64,000 nt of DNA from Perkinsus olseni (Eukaryota > Perkinsozoa > Perkinsida > Perkinsidae): NCBI GenBank assembly GCA_013115135.1, contig JABANP010000088.1, positions 62,001 to 126,000 of the forward strand, written 5' to 3'. Below, in pieces: positions 1-13,784 of this stretch (its first letter is position 1; each line of letters begins with the position of its first letter). The position numbers and the translations under genes are program-made. The notes under the pieces are model-generated. The model made no database searches. It was given only the letters and a program-made list of their open reading frames with translations, and was not told the DNA's origin.

Positions 1-2303
<2,303 letters not shown>

Positions 2304-2725
2304 GAGAAACAACAATACTGCAATCCGAAGGGCATGGGTTCGAATCCTCGTCGAGACATTCAACCCAACACAACAACCACTGAGAGCAGCCATAAACTAC
2401 CAAGAGCATTCAAACACTCAGACCCCTCCCCCATGAATGACGACCATCCTTCCAAAAATTACGATTGGGAAAAGCTTCGCTCCGCTCAGAATGTGTTGCC
2501 CTGGTCAGCTCTAACCCAGCCTCTCTTTGTATGTATCCGGAGGGTAGAAAGTCGATGACATCGCCCTGAGACCATGTACATGATGAGAAGCGCACACCTC
2601 ACAGGAACCCTAGTGGAACAAGATCTCCCACAGTGGACTCCTCCTCAGACCACCTGCTGCCATCATGACCCCCTAGCCGAGGCGAGTACGACGTAGCAGA
2701 AATGAATAACACCAGTAACGGGCGA
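2304..2725. other. Intergenic stretch
   Basis: Lies between the 5' end of the aminodeoxychorismate synthase gene and the 3' end of the OST3-like gene, both on the minus strand. Short open frames exist on both strands but none shows conserved motifs, splice structure or a plausible protein. A T-arm-like motif near 2338 has no matching acceptor stem. I see no gene here. Confidence 0.4.
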
Positions 2726-4109
2726 CTAGCCTATCCCCCCTGCTCTCCTCACCATCCAGTCTTTCACTGCATACATCTCAAACACAGCCCACATGCAGAG
2801 GACGCTTACTGCTACCGATACTAGCTGAATGCTACCTGTAGAGGCTGACGATACCACAACCATTACAATAGGAGGACAGCTACTCACTTGCTTTCTTGCT
2901 CCCTTGGAAATACTTAACGCTGGGTAGCCTGACTGCAATCAGCATACAAACCCCTGATGTGATCATCATGAAGGAGGCCGCCAACCCCTCTCCTAGATAC
3001 TGTCCGCGCATCTAAATACCAAGGTTGCTGTTGTTGATAGGCCTGTAGTCGCACTACCCCTTGCATGATCCATTCAGGGTTACCCTGAGCATCCTTCCCC
3101 TGCATCATCATACCCTGTAGTATATTGAAGAATATACCAGACATGGAGACGAACTATACACAAAAAACATAATAGTGATGATGGTCCATACCCTATTACT
3201 ACCTCGATACAGAGGGCTACAACAGCGCAGGTGATAGGCCAAGTACGGGCACTGTAGATACCGAAGATTCCCACTATCACCAGCAACACGGCCCCGAAGA
3301 GCATCTTTAATGCGCTCTGTAGAGGTGTCAATACAAGGACGATGCCGGAGTAACACTTATTATTACCGATAGCCTTTCATGAGGCGTCTTGAAGACCCTC
3401 ACCTCCCGACCAGTTTTCTGGTTCATCCACTCCAGCAAGTCCTCAGGAGTATGATCATATTTGGAGATTCGGAACTGATCCGCTGCCTTGATCGCTAGAG
3501 TGCCGGACTTCTTCTTCTTAGTCAACTGTGATTTGTGACTAAAATGTACCTTACAGGAGCAGTAGCATCAGTAGCATCAGCACGGTGATGGTAGTACTAC
3601 CAACAATGGTACTGCCTTCAGCTCATGTAGTCGTTGTAGCTCCGTGTTAGAGTAAGCGTCTATCATACCAAAGAATACTGGATCATCATCAACAACATCA
3701 GCTGTGTGATGAGCCCCGACCTGTATACGACATGAACACAGTTGTGCTGAGTAGTACTATCACTACTACCGCATAGTAAGATAATGATGCTCTATCGAAG
3801 GACCTCTCCAAGTGAGGGCATACTTTACATACACCAGAGTTGGCTGTGAACATGATGAAGATATGATAGGGCTTAGGCTGCTTCAAGGCGTACTCCTTGT
3901 ATCCGGTAATATTAAGACGGATCACTGCGGACCTGATGACCAGCAGCATTGCTATCATTAGGCGATCGAGTGTGCTACAGATCGAAGTTGTTGTAATGAG
4001 AATCCTCAGTCAGATCTGCCAACTGATCGATCTTTGGCTGATCGACCTTGGCTGCGGCATCGACGAGGCCCCAGGTTAGTAGCAGGCAGACCAGGTTGAA
4101 GAGAGCCAT
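2726..4109 (-). CDS. Oligosaccharyltransferase subunit, OST3/OST6 family
   Basis: Subunit of the ER-membrane complex that transfers N-glycans to proteins; family members carry a lumenal thioredoxin-like domain that briefly bonds with client cysteines. The start ATG at 4109 opens a signal peptide (MALFNLVCLLLTWGLVDAA). The next exon reads VIRLNITGYKEYAL, then FTANSGVCKVCPHLERSF, with a CxxC pair (CKVC) as in OST3. Another exon has RISKYDHTPEDLLEWMNQ. Later exons give four hydrophobic segments, among them LFGAVLLVIVGIFGIYSA, MSGIFFNILQGM, YLGEGLAASFMMITSG and LVSVAVSVLCMWAVF, matching the family's four-helix membrane domain. Introns are short; one carries CAT repeats. Identification rests on the order CxxC domain then four membrane helices and on short motif matches; exact exon ends are approximate. 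Confidence 0.7.
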
Positions 4110-4340
4110 TAGGCAAAAACTAACCAAGGCCCATTGATTTCCTTCCCCGCACGCGGTGCAGAAGGTTTGAGACCGCGCGACCCATTTTGCACGCACGCGC
4201 AGACCCGAGTTCGATCCCCGGCTGCGGCATCTTCAACAGGAAAGGTTGACGGAACTTGGAAGGTTGGATTAACACGAGTCCTCGGGGAGGCGATAAGTTA
4301 GCAATAGTAGTAGTATGAAACAAAACATGAAGCCTCCCCT

Positions 4341-5810
4341 TCAGGGATTGTTATCATCATCACTAGAGTCATCAGCCTGTGATGGACCACCAAGTAGTGT
4401 CGCCAAGGGCACTACGCCCTCATCACTACTGGTATCTGAACGTGGTCATACTGGATAGATCATACCACTCCTTCCCTTATTCATCTACCACTGATGATAA
4501 CCTCCCTAGTCGATAACCTCCTAGTATTGTTGTTGTTGTTGCCGACAGTGCCATTAGTAGCTGTCTTACTGGAAGGGGAGGCCATTGTCGTTGAGAAAGT
4601 AGCAGCACCAACATCAGCAAGTTGGGGTACTACACACACTGCTCCACTGGCCTGTAGGCATGACGATCGAAGACTTCCTCCGTAGTCATTCCCTCTTGTC
4701 ACCTCTGATGATGCAGCAGCCTTGGCCTGTTCCATCGCCATATACCTCACAATGGACGTGAGGAGTGGTGTTGGGCTCATATCAAAATGCCGGAGTATGG
4801 CGGCGTCAAGGTCCTCCATCAATTTACATTGGAGGCCTTTCAACGATGACATGCCTGAATACGGTAGTAGCGGGAATCGAACCTGGGATCTCCCGATTGC
4901 TGGGCCCTTATTCAACTACTTGCACTCTTCCCGAATGTTATCAACATCATCGCCTTCTCCAACAGTTCTGTCGAGTCATCATCATCCTCACTCTCATCAT
5001 TCCCTATCAGTGGGGCCACTCTATCTTGTACGAATTTCAATAATTCAGAAGCCAGGGGGCTGAAATAAGGTATGGTAGACTGAGGACCATTGCAGCAGGT
5101 ATTGCCCGTTGGTCTGCTGCTGTTGACTCTACTAATTTAACCAACTGTGCCATCCGTAGTCGTATATGTATTGTTGGGTTCTCAATGAGTATCTAAGAAT
5201 GATGTTCCATGATACAGTATATGGTACACCGAGTGTTCACCTTAGGGTCGAGAGCATCTAGCAAGCGCTCTGCTCCTAGGGGATCATCATCATTAATCAA
5301 CGTCTGCCGAATTTGTGCTCGTGTACCCGGTGGGAGATAAGCGACTGCAGACTCTACGCCGTTACTTGTGGCGTTGCTGCTGCTGCTTGAGGATGACGAG
5401 GAGGAGGTGACTGAGAGTTGGCCATAAGGGGAACGCCGGGCGTCCGCGAAGGCAGTACCATGATGAGAGTGATGATGGTGACCATTCGGTATAGGGTCAG
5501 TGAGACCAGCTTCGATCACGAATTCAGCCGCCGCTGCACTTCGTTCCGTGACTTGAAAGTAGTCAAGTACTAGGCGGGCAACATCCCTGCAGGAAACAGG
5601 GCGGCGGTGTTGGATCGAGGCCAGCGGCACTAGTACTCACTCCTCATCTAATTCAACTGCGGTGAGCTTCTCCAACCAGTCCTGGCTGAGAAAAGCATAA
5701 CATGTCAGGTACGTTCGAACTCCCGATGCTGCAAAACTACGGATAAATCGCTGCAATTTCTTACAATCGAAGAAAAAACTGTCGACGAGCTGCTAAACGA
5801 CAACCATCAA
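4341..5810 (-). CDS. GID8-like LisH/CTLH-CRA protein (GID/CTLH E3 ligase subunit)
   Basis: Scaffold subunit of the GID/CTLH ubiquitin ligase. Exons in order on the minus strand: QDWLEKLTAVELDEE (matches the W-x-E-K-L start of GID8), DVARLVLDYFQVTERSAAAA (LisH-like), a His/Ser-rich insert, TRAQIRQTLINDDDPLGAER then LLDALDPKV (CTLH), IHIRLRMAQLVKLVE, LKFVQDRVAPLIG then ELLEKAMMLITFGK, and LKGLQCKLMEDLDAAILRHF with MSPTPLLTSIVRYMA (CRA). A Ser/Asn-rich tail ends in an acidic exon stopping at 4341. GID8 is normally about 230 residues; this one is longer because of the insert and tail. One intron near 4880-4935 may use a GC donor. The N-terminus is not settled: an open frame continues upstream of QDWLEKL without an ATG (see 5690-6290). 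Confidence 0.7.
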
Positions 5811-6290
5811 CAGCATCATTGGTCTAGTGGTAGAATACAACGTTGCCATCGTTGTGACCCGAGTTCGATTCTCGGATGATGCAGATCATTTCCAGCTGCA
5901 AAGCTGTCCAAAATTCTCTATCTACCCTAACATTTCTAACCTCCGAGAAGTCGAACAAGCCGCTAATCGTCATTCAACACCCAACACGAGTGCAAACTCC
6001 ATCCTCACCAACCTGGACACCACGGCGGTCGAACCGCCAGAAGACCTCGAAGGGACAGTAGGGGACTCGTCCCACCCACTGCCGGTTCTCAGACCCCGAC
6101 GCCTGATGATGGAATGATGACGGATGAGCCCCAACGTAGTGACTGACCTTGCCCGAGAGCCGGTCATCTCGGCATGACCAGAAAGAATAGCATATGGATG
6201 GCCACGCCGGATCATCAAGGTGAAAACTTAATTCTCCAGAACTACCAGGACGTGCGGGAATACATAACATAGTGACCGAGTCGAGCAATA
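5690..6290 (-). CDS. Uncertain exons upstream of the GID8-like gene
   Basis: Minus-strand reading shows segments that look coding. They are PGSSGELSFHLDDPAWPSIC near 6250, VPYCPFEVFWRFDRRGVQ near 6040, DFSEVRNVRVDREFWTALQL near 5930, and a frame from FFFDCKKLQRFIRSFAASG into the QDWLEKL exon at 5660-5780. They are separated by plausible short GT-AG introns. They could be 5' exons of the GID8-like gene, giving an N-terminal extension unknown in GID8, or a separate gene ending near 5700. I recognise no domain. The opposite strand of 5900-6115 also has an open frame without motifs. The tRNA-Gly gene overlaps one proposed exon-intron edge antisense, which lowers confidence in that exon. Confidence 0.3.
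5813..5883 (+). tRNA. tRNA-Gly (anticodon GCC)
   Basis: A complete cloverleaf is visible. The 7-bp acceptor stem is GCATCAT (5813-5819) paired with ATGATGC (5876-5882), with discriminator A at 5883. The D-arm contains TGGTCTAGTGGTAGAAT, the anticodon loop reads GCC, and the T-arm has GAGTTCGATTC. Length 71 without CCA. It lies antisense to the coding stretch upstream of the GID8-like gene. Confidence 0.88.
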
Positions 6291-6359
6291 CAACAGCTCC
6301 TCACTAATGACCAGAACAACGAACGTTGGTGCGTATTGTCATGACCATGTAGGGATCTG

Positions 6360-6960
6360 CTAATAGCCGTAGAGTATGATTGGGATAGAGAGAGTCAACA
6401 GGGCCAGTAAAGTGTGGTATGCAGAGCAGCTGCCGCGTGCCGATGAGGGAGGAGCTGCGGTTGTGATTGGGGCGGCGTCGAACTCAGCGAAGGGGTCCAC
6501 TCGGGGCGTGGTGGTCATATCGGGACAAAGGACGACACTGATACAACAGGGTGAAGATAGAGTTGAAGAGGGTAGGTAGTACTACCCCTGAGGATCACAC
6601 TTCTCCTGTTGTAGTTGCCACCTCCAATGTTGACCATACATGTGGCAGCATGTCTTAGGTAACTCTGAATACGCCTATCAAACTAGTATGATGATGATGA
6701 CCTAAACTGGCGTGAAAGGTTATGACCTTCTGGCAAGCTACTGAACAGGTATGTCGGACTGTGACTATAGACGAGAAGAGGCATCTGATAAACGTATTCG
6801 AAGTATAATGTTCATTGTAGTACCACCGCTACCCCTGAGACTCGGCCTCCACCGTACAATCCTCTGCCTCTTCCTCACAGCGTATCTGCTGTGGCAGCAG
6901 CGATGAGAGCACCAGTAGGTACCATAATGGATGCACAGCCATGATGATCTCAATGTTCAT
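6360..6960 (-). CDS. Small secreted cysteine-rich protein with possible GPI-anchor signal
   Basis: A four-exon model gives about 135 residues with consistent phases. The ATG at 6960 begins MNIEIIMAVHPLWYLLVLSS, a clear signal peptide. The mature part has cysteines in CEEEAEDCTVE, RHTCSVACQKVITF, LPKTCCHMYG and EKCDPQ. A Thr/Pro-rich stretch (MTTTPRVDPFAEFDAAPITT) follows, and the C-terminus is hydrophobic (AYHTLLALLTLSIPIILYGY) directly before the stop, the usual layout of a GPI-anchor signal. Introns begin GTAGCGG, GTTTAGG and GTAGTAC and all end in AG. No family is recognised. It is probably a surface or secreted protein; both end signals are read by eye. Confidence 0.55.
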
Positions 6961-7175
6961 GGAACCTCCATAATTGAACAACACAGAATGCACAGGCGAA
7001 CTAGTAACTTCGAAACTTGTAAGTGAATAGTGCTTGCGCCGCGTGAGTAGGGCGTATTGTGGAGCATAGTCATCTACTTAGGACTAGCTGGCACCGGCGG
7101 CGAAGTATATCAGAATAGTAAAAAGAGTAGGGATTGCTTCTATCCCTCAGTAGTGATGAATTCATCCCGAGATCC

Positions 7176-10100
7176 TTACAGGTTCACAACAGCATACTGA
7201 TGCCCGTACCTGAGAATAGCAGTAGAAGGTGGGGATGAGCAGATGGTGAGTATGAGCAACATACCTAGGGAACAGCATAGGTGGAGCAGGCATCCATGTA
7301 TCGGATACTGGATCATATGTCTCCACCGAGGTTTGAACCTGGGTGTAACGATGATAAAGTCAATCAGCAAAGCAAGACTCTCCCATTGGGACCCACCTCG
7401 CCATTCTGACCGCCTCCCACCAGAATACTATCACCATAAGTTGCTGCCGCACAATCCATACGGTTGATAGCTGAATCATGATTGAAGATGAGAAGAGTAT
7501 CTTCGAGCAGATGAACTTATTACCTGGCTGAGCTCTGAATGACCATCCTTTGGTGATCTCAGAGACCCTCAATGATTCCACTGTAGAATGAATATTCTGT
7601 TCATTGTCTATACCACCAAAGGCAAATATATTGCCGAGATAGTTGACAGCGGCAGCAGCTGATCTCTCTTCAATCAGGTCACAGCCTTGAGCTGGCATCC
7701 ACTTATTAGCCCGCACATCGTAACTATCAACGAGTAACAGGGTATCTTCGAGATGAGATCCTCTGTCCCTACACTTCCACAGTCCTCAGCCGGGATCCTG
7801 AAGTACCGCCAATAGCCCAGATATTCCCATCTGGAGTGGACACGGCTGAGCAGCTCGATCTAGGAGTGGACAAGGGAGCGACCTCCATCCAGTTACGCAT
7901 GCGGGGATCGAACCTGTTCGGGTTGACAGTAGTTGCTGGCCTCAGAGAGGCAAGAGACCTACGCCTCAACACTCGAGAGGATGTGAGATCCGTCGAAACC
8001 ACCGACGGCGAATATCCTCCCATCGTTGTGGGATACTCCTGCACAGTTCCTTCTGGGTATGTTTAATGAGGCCTGTTATAGTAATGATAGAACAACAACA
8101 GTGGTAGCAGTACTACTGGACTTACCCCAAGCATCCAAGTATCGCGAAGGGTATCATAAACCTCAGTCTCACTGAGGGCTTTGTAGTCTAGATTCTGCCC
8201 ACCGAAAGCGAATAGCCGTGAGTTCGCCACAGCACTACCAAAATACGAACCTAAGAGACATCCAATGATATAGAGGAGCATTCATCGTTGGTATCTACGC
8301 TCTGTATTCATCTGTCTGCACGGTCTCCAACATTGATTAGCCAAGTCTAAGACCTGCGCGGATGATGGACATACGGCAGACTGTAAACGGAAGGCAATCC
8401 GGGACTCACCTCCACCGAGCGCAGATACTCATTTCCTGAATTGCCACCGAGAGCGAAAACAAGGGGGAACGGGAAGAAGCGTATCTTGAAGACAGTAAAA
8501 GCACGGATACGTCACCGCTGGCGAAATGCCCAGACCCAGGATCGAACTGAGGACCTCCAGATCTTCAGTCTGGCGCTCTCCCAACTGAGCTATCTGGGCT
8601 GAAAATAACGATTGCGAAATGCGTCTCGTGAGCTCTTCTGTAGAAAGTCCAAAAGTCCACTGATACGCTCGAAAATAAAAGGCGACGGGCAGTCCGATCG
8701 ACCCCAAGCAACCCTGGCCACTTCTCTACCCCGTAGAAGGCCGCCTCCCGGGCCAGTAGCATCGATTCTGTCGCATCCCGAGGGCATGGAGGATTCTGAA
8801 AATACTAATCAAGTGAAGAGCAGCTCACTGACACAGACCACTCAGCAGTGACCCCTCAATCGTATCAAATTAAGACAATAACAGTTTTGACCGATAGGGT
8901 GACAGGGGTTGCTGCTTCGCTCCGCAAGTATCAACTCACCATGGGATTTCTTAAAAAATTGAGGATTTGTCGGAACATCTCGGGATCCCTGTCGAGGAAA
9001 ACTCTGCCCTACAATAGCAATAGAGTGAGCCATGATGTAGAGGGTGTGCGTCATCAGGAAGTACATCAGCATCCTTGGGCACTTCATAGCGGCCTGATAG
9101 TATCGCCTCTAGGAATGATCCCTCCTGTTGGCAAAGAGTCTGACGAGAGGTCTCGAATGTTGTGCCTGTCGAATGGATGACAGATCGGGAGGCTGGCGAT
9201 ACAAGCAGATGGATACCTCCAACATTGAGGGCAACCATTGACTCATTGGCCATACTATGATCCACTATACGGCTACGGTCGGTATCAAATGAAGACTTAT
9301 CCTGAGTGTTCGATAATAACTCAGGAAGGGTAGTCTCCATCTGCAGCTAACCTTATTATACGCATCCTCCTGCGCTGACAAGGCATGCATTGCCTCTTCC
9401 CTCTCAGATTCAAACCGTGAACGCTCATCAGCCATCTTCTGTCGCGCATCCGACCTCTCTATCTCAACCTGAGTCGTCACACAAGATACCCGAGGCAGGG
9501 GGTGAAGCTGCTCTATCATCAACCTTGTTAAACCATGACTACCTGTCTTAGCTGATTTTGCATCTCTAAATCAGCCCTTCGACGATCCTCTTCCTGTTTA
9601 CCAGCCTCACGCTGTCGTTCCTGGACCTAAACGTAGCGGGAGGGTAAGACTCAGGATAGCTGCGCGTCATCTTTACGAATTGCTCCCAGACTCGTTTCTT
9701 CTCATCTTCGAAGTCCTGTCTACTCGACTGGATATCCTCTCGTTGTCGGATCAACTGAGTAGTAGAGCATTCAGCTGTGTGTTGTTGTAGTGTGGACATA
9801 CTTGAAGTTCAGTCTTCTTCAACCAACCGATGAAAGTCCTCCTGAGATCTCCTACCAGACCCTCAAAATCATCACCTAAGTCGGGCAAGCATATCCATGC
9901 CTTGCACACCGCCATATTACTACCAGCATAGCTAGTGCCATTCTGCTGTTTAGCTGCATCATCAACATCATCCTCTGACCTCACTGTACTAGGTGGTGCC
10001 ATCTCACCACCATCACTGTGTGGGGACTTCTTAGGAGTAGCGTTCGAGGGAGCCATGGCATCGTCATTCGAGGTTGCCATTGTTGGAACTGCTGGTAACC

Positions 10101-10468
10101 ATCAAGAGCAGCCTTAACATCCCCTCCTACCATTAGTGGGTCTAGGTGGTGGTGGTGCTGTCCTAGCTGACCCCTTGCGTGGAGGGGCGACCCCCTTGGG
10201 AGGTGCTGGACCCTCCTCAAAAGTCGGGAAGTCGGCAGCAAAAGTATCACCTGCTGCCCCTGCTGCTGCTGGTGATACATCTACTACAAGACACTAGTAG
10301 GTGGGTGGTATTAGTAATAGTAGTAGTACCCTGTTGTGTTGGTATTGCTGCAGCGAAGACTGCACCAAGGCCCCCTTCTGCTGCTCCTGGTGTTGGTGTT
10401 GGTGTGGTACTAGCTTTCCTCCCTTTATTACTCTTAGTAGATGAATCACCACTCTGCCTTCGAGGCAT
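7176..10468 (-). CDS. K13: Kelch13-like protein (disordered N-term, coiled coil, BTB, kelch propeller)
   Basis: Ortholog or close homolog of apicomplexan Kelch13, a cytosolic protein linked in Plasmodium to endocytosis at the cytostome and to artemisinin response. Order from the start at 10468: low-complexity region; signature [20 protein letters not shown] (the K13-specific block before the coiled coil); coiled coil with long charged helices; BTB domain starting MVALNVGG, then [31 protein letters not shown] and [20 protein letters not shown]; a six-blade propeller with [75 protein letters not shown] and [13 protein letters not shown]. Total is roughly 700-750 residues, as in Plasmodium (726). 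At least ten short introns; one holds the tRNA-Phe gene. No frame breaks seen. It is head-to-head with the S41 protease gene. Confidence 0.9.
8527..8599 (-). tRNA. tRNA-Phe (anticodon GAA) inside a Kelch13-like intron
   Basis: Read on the minus strand, the 7-bp acceptor GCCCAGA (8599-8593) pairs with TCTGGGC (8534-8528), with discriminator A at 8527. The D-arm is TAGCTCAGTTGGGAGAGC, the anticodon stem-loop contains ACTGAAGAT (GAA), and the T-arm is CAGTTCGATCCTGGG. Length 73 without CCA. It sits on the same strand as the host gene, in the intron between the exon ending FYG and the exon starting IRFFPFPL. Confidence 0.93.
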
Positions 10469-10752
10469 AGTACTACTAGATGCAAAAAGATACCCAACTA
10501 CAGCAACAACGACGATAGAGTGCCTCATCAACCACCGTATCTGCGCCAATCTGGAGGATATGCAAGATGATCCAAGATAGCAAGATTTCCAAGGGACCGG
10601 GAAATGGAATCGATGTTGCGCTGTTGAGCCTAGTATTCCCCTACACCTCTCTTAAGTCTTTGCGATCAAGGAATGGACTGTGTTAATGACGGTATAGGTA
10701 TCGGGTTCTATCCCCGGTGAGAACATTATCTCAGGCCTCTTATTATTGTATC

Positions 10753-13623
10753 ATGAATGCTATTGACAATGGGGTTTATTCCCTCATCACCCTCCTATCA
10801 TTCTTACTCCTAGGCTGTGGCCCCTCTGACAACACAGGTATACTGGCAAGCGACAGGCCATGGGATCTGCCATTAGTAGAACGACTACTACGGGAATTGA
10901 GTAGGATATTTAGTGGTGATGCTGGGGTTGGGCATGATTATTGTGCTGATCTGAATGATAAGTCGATCATAGCCGGTATGGACTCTACTGGCCTTGGTAA
11001 TGTACGTTGGGGTAGTGGTGAGGATGTTATTAAGTGTTTGAATACCCTCACCATTACCAGGCATGATGCCTTGTTTACTCTACATAATCTACGTTATGGC
11101 GTGGCTGAGGGGTACTCCTTTACCGCCATTGCGAAGGATTCTCAAAAGTCCCAACAGTCCAACGAATGTGGATTCGGTATCCATGATGTCAAGGTTGACC
11201 TAGTCGGGTTCCTGGATGATAAGATACGCCAATTTACCGATGGTCTCGGGGACAAGACAGCAGAGGGTCGGCAGGGGTTCCTAGAAGGTAAGATTCCAGC
11301 GCTACAATTCCATGGCGAGATCATGGATGAATTTAACAAGTTGAATGACGCTCATACCCTTTACATCAGCCCTCTGGACATGTTCACTTGGACCCTGCCA
11401 ATATGCTTTGATACAGATCTTGTTGGTGATCGACAGGTCCTATGGTTGTGTAACCTACATATGGAAGTAGTCTACACCGAGCTATACGGACATGCTACCA
11501 CTCAGGGTAGTTCAGGGGATGAGATTATCGAGATAGATGGTATGAATGTTATCGAATGGCTCAAATTCATGGTATCCAATGACGGGCCATTGAAGGGCTT
11601 CTACTCTGACCCCAACCAACGTATCAATCAAGCATTCTTCGTCAGTGACTCTATACAGATACCCCTATCATACCGTAGCCCACCTAAGAAACAGTATATT
11701 GACATAACCTTCAGTAATGGTCAGAAGGCCCGAGTCAATTGGCTTGTCCGCTTCCTAGACTACTCCCCTAGCTTGGAGGGGTCGTGGGGTATCCAAAGGC
11801 CTGTCGTGGCGAACATACAATGCTTTGGTTAATCTTAATGAGAAGTTCGACTATGTACTTGACATTGAGAGGAACCTTCTACACCGAGACATGGCTAGCA
11901 TATGGAATGTTACCTCTAGTAGTGGTGATGTAGAGATGGATAAAGCCATTACTCCCATCATCCATACTCTCAACACCATAAGGGCTAAACAACACCAACA
12001 ACAACTGCCAGCAGCAGCAGAATCGATCCAAGTAGCTGGAGGGGAGCTCCTCAACATCCGCTTGAATGATAAGTATTTCCATCGGAGTAGCCGTCGGTCT
12101 GGTAATGAGGCGTCCCTAGCAGGAGTAGGCCGTCGTCCACACTCGGCAGCCGGGGCTTTCTGGAACTACAATGGCCCAATACGATGGAAGATTGATGGAG
12201 ATGTGGTAGTAGTAGTAATACCAACATTCCTCATACCAGACCAACCTCCCACCACTACTACTTCTAATGATGAGTTCCTCTATCTACCAGTGTTGTTTGA
12301 GGTACAGCGGGCAGCCAGGAGTAGGAATGTTACCAGAATACTCATAGACCTCTCCGCCAACTCAGGAGGGTATGTTATATCCTCGATGGCTGCCCTGTGG
12401 CACTTCGTAGATGCACCAGAAGATATCTGTCAACCCCAATCCAAGCATATGACACAGCATTGGCAGCTCTGGGTTCAATCCTTCGCCTCACATTGGAATG
12501 AATCAGTGGCAGCTGGTATTAAGTCGGCCGGTGAGGAGGACCTAGGCAGTATGCCCTTCCTTCGGGAGAAGTTCAATGACCTTCGGATACTATACAAATA
12601 CGCTTCCCATATCATACCGGGCTTCGGGGACTTCTCCAGCGAGTTGAGATGGATAGACGACACTCTCGAGGAGTTGGAGAATCTTAGCTTGAAGGAGAGA
12701 AGATACGCAGTACAAAGGATACTCATGAATAGAGAGTTCATCCACGGGGACCATGCTGAGGAGATCTCCCCACCTGGGGGATGGTACCCCTTCCTACCAC
12801 ACGAATTGTTGGCGTCATCATCGTCAGGCAAGTCGGCTGACCAGCTGACAGAGTACACCCATCCCCGTAGACTAAGATGGGGTCCTCAGTATTCTGAATA
12901 TTCTATTAAAGGTGATTGGACATTCTGTAGGGAGGAGGTCCTGCCTAGGATGGCCGAGATACAGCGTCGTATCGATCCTGAATGGCAGAGGGGCTACTGG
13001 AGTAAGATAGCCATCCTCACTGATGGTGGGTGTGGGTCAGCCTGTTCAATGTTCGCCATGGGCCTCCAGCTGTACGGCAAGGCCACTGCCTACACCTTCG
13101 GTGGCTTGGCCCATCACCCCATGACTGTGTCTGCCTTTACTGGGGGGAATGTCGAGAACTATGCGAGAATGTGGCCTAAGATCAACCTAGCTGCTCACCT
13201 CGGCCATTGGGCTACCTTTGGTCAGGCTAAGTGGTCTCAGCTGAATGATCTGGATTGGGTTAACTTTGCCACTGCCTTCCTACTAGGGCTACTGCTACCT
13301 TCAATTGGAATATGGCCTTCCATCGTGCCCTAGGCCAACATGCATTACCAATCCAATGGTATGTAATACCAAGTCATAGACACATTCATAGTTGGCCAAG
13401 GGACTCTACACAACGACAAGGTATCTATGAGGATCTAGCCTCGAGGGACTGGCAGGCTGATCTCAATAATCCGCAATATCCACATCTCGGTTATTGCCGT
13501 ACACAGGCTGCTACTCCCAAGGTGGACGATGATGCCAAGGCAGCAGTGGAGCGCTACTTCTGGCCTCCTCCTCCACCACCGCCACCACCTGTAGCCCCTT
13601 CTCGTCTATTAAGACGCCATTGA
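10753..13623 (+). CDS. Secreted CPAF/S41-family serine protease-like protein, copy 1
   Basis: Predicted secreted protease of the S41 (tail-specific, CPAF/UstP-like) group. The chosen ATG opens a signal peptide (SLITLLSFLLLGCGPSD); an in-frame ATG lies 36 bases upstream. The N-terminal domain has FDALFTLHNLRYGVAE-type sequence and KLNDAHTLYISPLDMFT. The catalytic half has ILIDLSANSGGYV and ILTDGGCGSACSMFAMG, where the Ser in CGSACS is the likely nucleophile, followed by YTFGG. The C-terminus is Pro-rich. The frame shifts by one base twice relative to copy 2: near 11793 (CC, one base too many) and near 13280 (one C missing). Both restore identity with the paralog downstream. Otherwise a single long exon. 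The first of a direct tandem pair. Confidence 0.72.
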
Positions 13624-13784
13624 TTGTCATTGCCTCCACCACCAGCAGTAGTAGCAGGTGGATTAATGTTTGATAGTGTTCATGTTCATCAGTGTGTGTA
13701 CACTACCACTATCAACCGGTATGTTGTGTTCATGCCTTCCTGGGCTGCATCATCACCACTCCTTGCAGGCCTTCTTCCACCTTA

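Noticed and set aside
4180..4231. tRNA gene just upstream of the OST3-like start
   Set aside because: Only the T-arm and a 3' acceptor-like tail are present; no D-arm, anticodon stem or 5' acceptor partner could be paired.
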